A stretch of 11,299 nucleotides of DNA from JAKPCT01 sp029553165 (GTDB taxonomy: Bacteria > Bacillota > UBA4882 > UBA8346). Position numbers and translations under genes: made by a program. The notes under the pieces are model-generated. The model was not told the origin of the DNA. It saw only the letters and a list, made by a program, of their open reading frames with translations, and did not search any database. Shown one piece after another: positions 6,488 through 11,299 of the stretch (its first letter is position 1; every line of letters begins with the position of its first letter). The stretch is taken from the NCBI GenBank assembly GCA_035359995.1, contig DAORZT010000072.1, positions 1 through 11,299 of the forward strand. Direction: 5' to 3'.

Positions 6488-7063
6488 ATGCTGAAAAAAA
6501 CTATATTGTTTTTTGGGGTTTTGACGATTCTATTAATAATAAATAATTGTTGGGCTACTACGAAACCGATATCCAATTATGATGCCAATCAACATCTAAT
6601 CCAGGCTTTAAGAGTAAAAGAGCCGGGCTTAAAGTACTATTATGGTGAGATTACTGCGATCACTGTTGAGAAACTTTGGATCGATTGTTTTGGGAAGAAG
6701 TACAGCTTTACAATAACACCAGAGACATTGGTTTACTGTAACGGAATGCCTTCGAATTGGGGAGCGTTACAACCGGTCGCTCCAAACGCCTATTATGAAA
6801 CCGAACTTTATGTAGGTGAAAACGGCGAGCTTCGGCTGGTGAACGCTCATTATTACGGTGAGGAATGTTTGCTCAAAGAAAGCCGGTTTACCGGAGGCCA
6901 TTTGCAGTTGACACTCTGTTCGGTGACTTCTGGTGAAGAGCGGATATTGGCTGTTAATGCAAACGCAAGAACTCCAAGTGATTTTGGGTGGTTAAAAACT
7001 GATACAGCACTCTTTGTTTTGTTTTCGCTCAATGGTGATATCAGAGCAGTCTATGAGCTCTAG
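6488..7063 (+). CDS. Exported protein of unknown function with two beta-rich repeats
   Basis: The product has 191 residues. Residues 1-23 are a signal peptide (LKK, hydrophobic 5-19, likely cut after CWA). Cys21 is not in a proper lipobox. The mature part is rich in alternating hydrophobic residues, suggesting beta strands, and has four cysteines (67, 84, 127, 144). Two related halves can be aligned by eye. About 52-121 contains LWIDCFGKKYSFTITPETLVY, then NWGALQP, then ELYVGENGELRLVNA. About 137-191 contains LQLTLCSVTSGEERILAVNA, then DFGWLKT, then FVLFSLNGDIRAVYE. The pattern is faintly like small OB or beta-barrel domains of the DUF5666 kind, but I cannot assign a family. A GGGGTGG ribosome site precedes the ATG. 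The 280-nt gap after pyrG holds the pyrG terminator and only a weak TATAAA (6413-6418) as a candidate promoter. Confidence 0.75.
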   Translation: MLKKTILFFGVLTILLIINNCWATTKPISNYDANQHLIQALRVKEPGLKYYYGEITAITVEKLWIDCFGKKYSFTITPETLVYCNGMPSNWGALQPVAPNAYYETELYVGENGELRLVNAHYYGEECLLKESRFTGGHLQLTLCSVTSGEERILAVNANARTPSDFGWLKTDTALFVLFSLNGDIRAVYEL

Positions 7064-7183
7064 ATAGCCTTCAGCGACCTTCATTACTCTGTTCAAGAGA
7101 TTATTTACCAGTTTAGCAGGAAGAATAAGAAAGATGCCGAAGATTTTTCTATTATCATATTTATTTCAAGGAAGGAATTAAAA

Positions 7184-8245
7184 ATGGCGATCAAAGTATT
7201 GGTAGTTGATGATTCAGCTTTTATGCGTCAGGTTTTAACAAGGATGTTGGAAGAAGATCGGGAACATGGCATTGAGGTTGTCGCAACTGCCCGTGACGGA
7301 GCGGATGCACTGGCGAAGATTGCCGCCTTCAAACCTGATGTTGTCACATTGGACGTCGATATGCCTAATATGGACGGGCTGGAGTGTTTAGCGAAAATAA
7401 TGAGCGATTCTCCCTTACCGGTAATTATGGTCAGCTCATTTACGATTGCCGGCGCGGAACCAACCCTGAAAGCGTTGGAATTGGGGGCGATCGATTATAT
7501 AACTAAGCCATCGGTCAGTGTACCGGAGTTGCTTAACACCATTAAAGAGGATTTGATTAAAAAAGTTCTGACCGCGTCAGCGATCAAACCGACTAAGTTA
7601 AAGACCATCAATGATCAAACTTCGGTTAAACCACAACCGGCCAGTACTTCAGAGATCGTTAATTTAACCTCGCTGGAGTTGTTAGCAATTGGGTCGTCAA
7701 CCGGTGGTCCCCGTGCATTATATTACTTACTGCCATTGCTGCCGAAGAATTTCCCTTTAGGAGTTGTTATCGCGCAGCATATGCCAAAAGAGTTTACCAA
7801 AGTATTCGCCCAACGGTTAGATACCCTCTGCCAGGTTGAGGTTCGGGAGGCAGTCGACGGAGATCAGATTAAACCCGGTCTGGTGTTGATTGCTCCTGCG
7901 GGAAAACAAACTGCAGTGGTTCGTAATGGTAATGGATTGAAAGTAGTGATTACTGAAGAACCGGTTTTACTGTTCAAACCATCGGTCGATTATTTATTCG
8001 ATTCTATTGCTAAGTGCTGTAAGGATAAAGTAATTGGATTAATCATGACCGGAATGGGTTCTGACGGGGCGATTGGTATGAAAAAGATGCGTGATGCCGG
8101 TGCCCGAACAATTGCGGAGTCAGAGGACAGTTGTGTCGTCTTTGGAATGCCCCGGGTGGCAATCGAGATGGGCGGTGCGGAATTTGTTGAGAGTTTACCG
8201 CTTATTTTTCCGAAGATCGAAGCGATTTTGACCCAAAAAGCATAA
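7184..8245 (+). CDS. cheB: Chemotaxis methylesterase/glutamine deamidase CheB
   Basis: The enzyme removes methyl groups from, and deamidates, glutamates of chemoreceptors, and is activated by phosphorylation by CheA. The 353-residue protein has the standard two domains. The N-terminal receiver (about 1-120) has acidic residues Asp9 and Asp10, the phospho-acceptor Asp57 in LDVDMPNMDG, Ser84 or Ser85 at the switch position and Lys108 in KPS. A linker (about 130-160) follows. The CheB catalytic domain (about 165-350) carries the triad Ser172 in GSSTGGP, His199 in AQHMP and Asp294 in GMGSDGA. ATG 7184 follows AAGGAAGGA. No cheR, cheA, cheW or receptor gene is adjacent, so its partners must be elsewhere. 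The nearest upstream gene is 120 nt away, and co-transcription with it is possible. Confidence 0.95.
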   Translation: MAIKVLVVDDSAFMRQVLTRMLEEDREHGIEVVATARDGADALAKIAAFKPDVVTLDVDMPNMDGLECLAKIMSDSPLPVIMVSSFTIAGAEPTLKALELGAIDYITKPSVSVPELLNTIKEDLIKKVLTASAIKPTKLKTINDQTSVKPQPASTSEIVNLTSLELLAIGSSTGGPRALYYLLPLLPKNFPLGVVIAQHMPKEFTKVFAQRLDTLCQVEVREAVDGDQIKPGLVLIAPAGKQTAVVRNGNGLKVVITEEPVLLFKPSVDYLFDSIAKCCKDKVIGLIMTGMGSDGAIGMKKMRDAGARTIAESEDSCVVFGMPRVAIEMGGAEFVESLPLIFPKIEAILTQKA

Positions 8246-8372
8246 AGAGGTTAACTGGTAAAAGATTATTAGTTACCAAAAACATTTATTTGATTAATTT
8301 TGTTTGGCTAAGTTAAGAAGGAATTTCAAAAAACAGTGGCGAATAATGGAAGAAAGAAGGGAGGCGGTATCA

Positions 8373-9029
8373 ATGTTGATCAACACTCAAAGAACTAGTG
8401 CATTACGCTGTCCTCTTTGTGGAAGACTTGAAATCAACCATTTTTCCCTGTTTGATTTTGCCGGGCGAAAACCACTGAAGATTTCGTGCAGTTGTGGGTA
8501 TAATAAGTTGACTGTTAACACTAAAAACCTTAAAGATTTTTACCTGCAGATTCCTTGTTTGATCTGTGAAGAGATACATATTTTAAAATTCAACCGTGAT
8601 GAATTGTGGAACAAGGCAATTGCCTTGTTGCGTTGCAGCGATACCGGTCAGGAACTTGGCTATATCGGCGAACATGCTGCAATCATGAGAATAATCAATA
8701 AAAAACAGAACGATATTGACAGTATCATTAATGATTATGGCTTTGATGACTATTTTGTCAATCCGCAGGTGATGATGGAGGTCCTCAATCATTTACATAA
8801 AATTGCCGAGGATAACCGGTTGTTTTGTCAATGTGGCAATGAGCATATTGAGATCGATGTTTTTCCTGAAAAATTAGAATTGCATTGTCCATTATGCCAA
8901 AGTATTCATATTATTTATGCTGAGACCATCGAAGATTTGAAAATTGTAAAGCAAGCCAATCTGATAGCAATGATTGAAAAGGGATTCACCAGTTTTGATT
9001 CGAGTAAAGTTCATCCTAATCTCAAATAA
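8373..9029 (+). CDS. Cysteine-rich zinc-ribbon protein, unknown function
   Basis: The product has 218 residues and eleven cysteines arranged with mirror symmetry. The N-terminal site is C13-x2-C16 with C39-x-C41. The central pair C62-x2-C65 is followed by Cys88. The C-terminal site is C152-x-C154 with C172-x2-C175. This suggests at least two treble-clef or ribbon-like zinc sites flanking a helical middle (about 99-148). I do not recognise a named family. There is no signal peptide or membrane segment, so it is cytoplasmic. ATG 8373 is chosen because AAGGGAGG (8357-8364) lies 8 nt upstream. An in-frame TTG at 8304 would add 23 residues but lacks a well-placed ribosome site. It sits between cheB and rho, 217 nt before rho. 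A nucleic-acid-linked role is conceivable but not shown. Confidence 0.8.
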   Translation: MLINTQRTSALRCPLCGRLEINHFSLFDFAGRKPLKISCSCGYNKLTVNTKNLKDFYLQIPCLICEEIHILKFNRDELWNKAIALLRCSDTGQELGYIGEHAAIMRIINKKQNDIDSIINDYGFDDYFVNPQVMMEVLNHLHKIAEDNRLFCQCGNEHIEIDVFPEKLELHCPLCQSIHIIYAETIEDLKIVKQANLIAMIEKGFTSFDSSKVHPNLK

Positions 9030-9040
9030 GGGTTTAGGTT

Positions 9041-9098
9041 GCACTCCCCGGCATCCCTTACCATCAAATTTTCCCTTCGATTTTTTCTTGATCTTGCC
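9041..9098 (+). promoter_or_regulatory. C-rich, G-poor segment in the rho leader; possible Rho loading (rut-like) site
   Basis: In this 58-nt stretch I count 21 C and 6 G, whereas the surrounding coding strand is G-rich. C residues fall in repeated YC pairs (CTCCCC, ATCCC, CCATC, TTCCC, CTTC, ATCTTGCC). C-over-G bubbles of unstructured RNA are the usual signature of Rho utilisation sites. Its position between the zinc-ribbon gene and rho would suit Rho limiting its own expression, known for rho in E. coli. This is an inference from composition only. Confidence 0.35.
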
Positions 9099-9168
9099 TT
9101 AATGAATTTACTAACAAGTTGGTTTGAAATTTTGCCCCGATTACAAATGAGATGTTTTTTTATCTGTA

Positions 9169-9210
9169 GATATAGGTTTTCAATCTATATCGTCTGTTTA
9201 TGTCTGTTTA
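9169..9210 (+). repeat. Hairpin and 10-bp tandem duplication in the rho leader
   Basis: GATATAG (9169-9175) pairs with CTATATC (9185-9191) around a 9-nt loop. Immediately after, CGTCTGTTTA and TGTCTGTTTA (9191-9200, 9201-9210) form a tandem repeat with one mismatch. No U-tract follows the hairpin, so it is not a standard terminator. The function is unknown. Confidence 0.4.
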
Positions 9211-9246
9211 ATTATGTAAATTTTATTGTTCTGGGAGGATTTTTGA

Positions 9247-10533
9247 ATGCAACTGGCTGAGCTGGAGTCAAAGACTCTACACGAGCTGCAAGACATGGCT
9301 CGTGAATTGAAGATCGAAAATTATACGAAGTTTCGAAAACGGGAGTTGGTATTTGAACTTTTAAAAGTTTTAGCAGTTAAGGAAGGCTTAATCTTTTCAC
9401 AGGGAATCTTGGAGATTTTACCCGATGGTTATGGTTTTTTGAGAGTTGAAGATTTTTGTCCTGGACCGGATGATATCTATGTATCGGCTTCGCAGATCCG
9501 GCGGTTTAATCTGCGGACCGGAGATTTGGTATCCGGGCAGGTCAGACCTCCCAAGGACAATGAGAAATACTTTGCGTTATTAAGGGTTCAAGCGGTTAAT
9601 ATGTTAGACCCTGATTCGCTCAAACGCCGCAACCATTTTGAAGAGTTGACGCCAATCTATCCGCAGGAGCGGATCCGGTTAGAGACCGAGTCAAAAGAGA
9701 TTGCCATGCGTCTGGTTGATTTTATGGCTCCGATTGGTAAAGGACAGCGGGGAATGATTGTTGCTCCGCCTAAAGCCGGTAAGACCACGCTGTTAAAGAA
9801 GATTGCCAACAGTATTACCACCAATCATCCTGATTTGGAGCTGATTGTATTACTGATTGATGAACGGCCTGAGGAAGTTACTGATATGTCGCGTTCGGTC
9901 AATGGTGAAGTTGTCAGTTCGACTTTTGACTTGCCGGCCGATAACCATGTCCGTGTCGCCGAGCTGGTGCTTGAAAGGGCCAAACGCCTGGTGGAGATTG
10001 GGAAAGATGTGGTGATCTTACTTGACTCAATCACCCGTCTGGCCCGCGCCTATAACCTGGTGGAGCCTCCCAGTGGCCGGACGCTCTCCGGTGGTGTTGA
10101 TCCGAGCGCACTCCATAAACCAAAACGGTTTTTTGGTGCGGCCCGCAAAATTGAAGAGGGTGGCAGTCTGACGATCATGGCAACGGCACTAGTCGAAACC
10201 GGTTCCCGGATGGATGAGGTAATCTTTGAAGAGTTTAAAGGTACCGGCAATATGGAACTGCACCTCGATCGGAAATTAGCAGACCGGCGGATCTTCCCGG
10301 CGATTGATATCGTTAAATCTGGTACCCGTAAAGAAGAACTTCTGCTTCGACCGGAAGAGTTGGAATGTAACTGGGTATTACGTAAGGTTTTAGGTTCAAT
10401 GGGTCCGGCGGAGACGACGGAACTGTTACTGGATCGTCTGACGCATAGCAAGTCGAATGATGAATTGCGGGAGATGATAATGACGTCCACTTTTGCCGAG
10501 AATGTCCTTAAAAAGCGCAACAGTGAACATTAA
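9247..10533 (+). CDS. rho: Transcription termination factor Rho
   Basis: Rho is a hexameric RNA-dependent ATPase and helicase that loads on C-rich RNA and releases RNA polymerase. The 428-residue protein is the normal compact form without a large insertion. It has an N-terminal helical Rho_N subdomain (about 1-45). Next is the cold-shock-like primary RNA-binding domain (about 50-118), including GILEILPDGYGFLR and DDIYVS. The RecA-type ATPase core follows, with Walker A APPKAGKTT (173-181) and Walker B VVILLD (255-260), the latter continuing into SITRLARAYN. The secondary RNA-binding loops include RTLSGGVDPSAL and the family block EEFKGTGNMELHLDR. ATG 9247 lies 8 nt after GGGAGG (9233-9238). 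The leader is C-rich. An intrinsic terminator follows. The rpmE (ribosomal protein L31) gene often found after rho in Firmicutes is absent here. Confidence 0.97.
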   Translation: MQLAELESKTLHELQDMARELKIENYTKFRKRELVFELLKVLAVKEGLIFSQGILEILPDGYGFLRVEDFCPGPDDIYVSASQIRRFNLRTGDLVSGQVRPPKDNEKYFALLRVQAVNMLDPDSLKRRNHFEELTPIYPQERIRLETESKEIAMRLVDFMAPIGKGQRGMIVAPPKAGKTTLLKKIANSITTNHPDLELIVLLIDERPEEVTDMSRSVNGEVVSSTFDLPADNHVRVAELVLERAKRLVEIGKDVVILLDSITRLARAYNLVEPPSGRTLSGGVDPSALHKPKRFFGAARKIEEGGSLTIMATALVETGSRMDEVIFEEFKGTGNMELHLDRKLADRRIFPAIDIVKSGTRKEELLLRPEELECNWVLRKVLGSMGPAETTELLLDRLTHSKSNDELREMIMTSTFAENVLKKRNSEH

Positions 10534-10607
10534 TCTCTGACAAAATCTATCCTTTTAGAGTTGAAAAGCTAGTAACTGTTAAATTGATCTGAAAATTAAG
10601 TATTTAC

Positions 10608-10643
10608 TCCCTCTAATAGTGGTAAACTATCGGGGGATTTTTT
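10608..10643 (+). terminator. Intrinsic terminator of rho
   Basis: TCCCTC (10608-10613) pairs with GGGGGA (10632-10637), including one T-G wobble. After a small internal loop, ATAGT (10616-10620) pairs with ACTAT (10626-10630) around a GGTAA loop. Six T residues (10638-10643) follow directly. It lies 75 nt after the rho stop codon. Confidence 0.87.
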
Positions 10644-10673
10644 ATTTAAATTGGATCGTTATCCGATAATAGG

Positions 10674-10768
10674 ATTGCCAAAAATTGCTCAAAATAGGTG
10701 ATAAATTGCAAAACGCGGTAATAATTGCAGAATATTTTCAAAATGCTAATGATAGGGGAAGGAATTGC
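10674..10768. repeat. Helically spaced ATTGC repeat ladder
   Basis: ATTGC occurs at 10674, 10684, 10705, 10724 and 10764, and a degenerate AAATGC places ATGC at 10743-10746. Start-to-start steps are 10, 21, 19, about 19 and about 21 bp, close to one or two helical turns. The units at 10683 and 10704 share more: AAATTGC, then AAAA, then GGT-R-AT. No homologous repeats are seen elsewhere in the window. The function is unknown. Confidence 0.45.
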
Positions 10769-10790
10769 GTAAAACCTTCCCTTGTTTTTT
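10756..10790 (+). terminator. Second intrinsic terminator, no gene directly upstream
   Basis: GGGAAGG (10756-10762) pairs perfectly with CCTTCCC (10775-10781) around a 12-nt loop. TTGTTTTTT (10782-10790) follows. It lies 113 nt after the end of the rho terminator and just before the ctsR transcription start region. It may catch rho readthrough or end a short untranslated transcript. Confidence 0.78.
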
Positions 10791-10815
10791 GACATAATCT
10801 ATTTTAAAATAAAGT
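10782..10815 (+). promoter_or_regulatory. Promoter region of ctsR
   Basis: Two overlapping readings are possible. TTGTTT (10782-10787), 17 bp, TAAAAT (10805-10810) has ideal spacing and a 5/6 -10. TTGACA (10789-10794), 15 bp, TAAAGT (10810-10815) has a perfect -35 but short spacing. Either would place the CtsR box at or just downstream of the -10, where a repressor would block initiation. Confidence 0.55.
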
Positions 10816-10829
10816 CAGAAAAGGTCAGG
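10813..10829 (+). promoter_or_regulatory. CtsR operator (heptad direct repeat)
   Basis: AGTCAGA (10813-10819), a 3-nt AAA spacer and GGTCAGG (10823-10829) match the CtsR box layout of two GGTCAAA-type heptads separated by 3 nt. The GTCA cores are exactly 10 bp apart. It sits directly before ctsR and overlaps its AGGAG ribosome site (10827-10831). Autoregulation of the ctsR operon is established in Bacillus subtilis, and the same is inferred here. Confidence 0.82.
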
Positions 10830-10838
10830 AGATTAAAA

Positions 10839-11299
10839 GTGGGTAATTTAGCTGATTTTATTGAACAATATTTACGAAACATACTGATAGCCGAACATAA
10901 GGTTGAATTGCAGCGGCGGGAACTGGCCAAGATGTTTAGGTGCGCTCCTTCGCAGATCAACTATGTCCTGGAGACCAGGTTTACCTTTGACCGTGGTTAC
11001 GTTGTTGAAAGCAAACGTGGTGGCGGCGGGTATATCCGGATTACGTATGTTCCTTGGAAGGACGAAAGTAGTTTTATGGAGCAAATTGATGAATTGATTC
11101 CCGAGGAACTGTCGGAGGACGAGTTGGAGAACTTACTGGTTAATATGGTCGAAAAACAGTTAATCAGTTCTGAAGAGGCGCAGCTGTGTTTTAAAATAAT
11201 CAATCGGTATTTATCGGACCTTCATCCGGCGCCCGCTGATGTGTTAAGGGCCAGATTTATCAAAGCGTTGTTATTGGTGCTAGAGTTTAAGGAAAAAGA
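10839..11299 (+). CDS. ctsR: Transcriptional repressor CtsR, C-terminus off the window
   Basis: CtsR is the Firmicute-specific repressor of class III heat-shock genes (clp genes and its own operon). It is released from DNA on heat or protein stress. The 153 codons present cover nearly the whole family length (about 150-155). The winged helix-turn-helix domain shows FIEQYL, CAPSQINYVLETRFT (35-49) and RGYVVESKRGGGGYIRI (52-68). Its tetraglycine wing (61-64) is the thermosensing loop in B. subtilis CtsR. The C-terminal dimerisation domain follows, with a DVLRARFIKALLLVL-type end. The start is GTG 10839, 7 nt after AGGAG; no ATG is available there. Translation is still open at the right edge, where only a few codons should be missing. 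mcsA, mcsB and clpC usually follow and would lie beyond the window. Confidence 0.94.
   Translation, partial: MGNLADFIEQYLRNILIAEHKVELQRRELAKMFRCAPSQINYVLETRFTFDRGYVVESKRGGGGYIRITYVPWKDESSFMEQIDELIPEELSEDELENLLVNMVEKQLISSEEAQLCFKIINRYLSDLHPAPADVLRARFIKALLLVLEFKEK

Larger units (their letters stand above)
10534..10838 (+). other. Intergenic region between rho and ctsR
   Basis: This 305-nt AT-rich stretch contains no credible protein gene. It holds, in order, the rho terminator (10608-10643), a spaced series of ATTGC motifs (10674-10768), a second intrinsic terminator (10756-10790) whose T-run merges into promoter elements of ctsR (10782-10815), and a CtsR operator with the ctsR ribosome site (10813-10831). 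A GATAAT (10665-10670) could be a -10 element for a short untranslated RNA ending at the second terminator, but it lacks a good -35. Confidence 0.65.

Noticed and set aside
7136..7143. GCCGAAGA as a sigma-D (flagellar) -10 before cheB
   Set aside because: Only a partial match to GCCGATAA, with no TAAA at the proper distance upstream.
8246..8303. Possible hairpin (GGTAA/TTACC) after cheB
   Set aside because: Short stem, long loop and no clean T-run. Not a convincing terminator.
8304..8372. TTG start for the zinc-ribbon protein
   Set aside because: It has no well-placed ribosome site, while AAGGGAGG fits ATG 8373. The extra residues look like translated leader.
9039..9260. 73-residue ORF in the rho leader
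   Set aside because: It has a TTG start without a ribosome site, a composition of translated T-rich leader, and it overlaps the rho ribosome site and start.
10050..10520. 156-residue minus-strand ORF inside rho
   Set aside because: It is the antisense shadow of a highly conserved gene, has Ser/Arg-rich nonsense composition and no ribosome site.

Overview
The window looks like chromosomal DNA of a low-to-moderate GC Firmicute (Bacillota), probably from a clostridial or deep-branching class. The signs are strong AGGAGG-type Shine-Dalgarno sites before nearly every gene, sigma-A type promoters, a CtsR heat-shock repressor with a CtsR box, and the order argS - X - pyrG - (receiver protein) - ... 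- rho. That order recalls the conserved Firmicute cluster argS-rpoE-pyrG-spo0F-fba-...-rho. There are no tRNA or rRNA genes, insertion sequences, phage genes or CRISPR arrays. All genes except the first lie on the + strand.

Layout. (1) 27-206, minus strand: a 59-residue exported peptide. Its reading frame may continue off the left edge through a -1 shift. (2) 207-547: a divergent intergenic region with a 20-bp palindrome and an extended -10 promoter, followed by ddh (meso-diaminopimelate dehydrogenase, lysine/peptidoglycan metabolism) at 548-1522. (3) An FmdB-type zinc-ribbon gene with its own sigma-A promoter, closed by a UUCG hairpin. (4) A tight operon: argS, then a multi-pass membrane protein with an acidic tail, then pyrG (CTP synthase), which overlaps the membrane gene by 8 nt. 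A strong intrinsic terminator ends it. (5) An exported two-repeat beta-rich protein of unknown function and a lone cheB (chemotaxis methylesterase). (6) A cysteine-rich zinc-ribbon protein, then rho, whose leader is C-rich and G-poor and may be a Rho loading site. (7) A 305-nt intergenic region with the rho terminator, a ladder of ATTGC motifs roughly two helical turns apart, a second terminator with no gene in front of it, and the promoter and CtsR operator of ctsR. ctsR is read from GTG at 10839 and runs off the right edge.

Most genes are core housekeeping: translation (argS), nucleotide synthesis (pyrG), transcription termination (rho), cell-wall precursor metabolism (ddh) and proteostasis control (ctsR). 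No large undescribed multi-gene system is evident. The points most worth a second look are the non-canonical HIGH motif of ArgS (N-V-V-N), the slippery heptamer and open -1 frame in the left-edge gene, the ATTGC ladder between two terminators, the mirror-image zinc-ribbon protein before rho, and the rut-like rho leader. Start sites were reassigned for ddh, the membrane gene, pyrG and the zinc-ribbon gene from Shine-Dalgarno position and homology.
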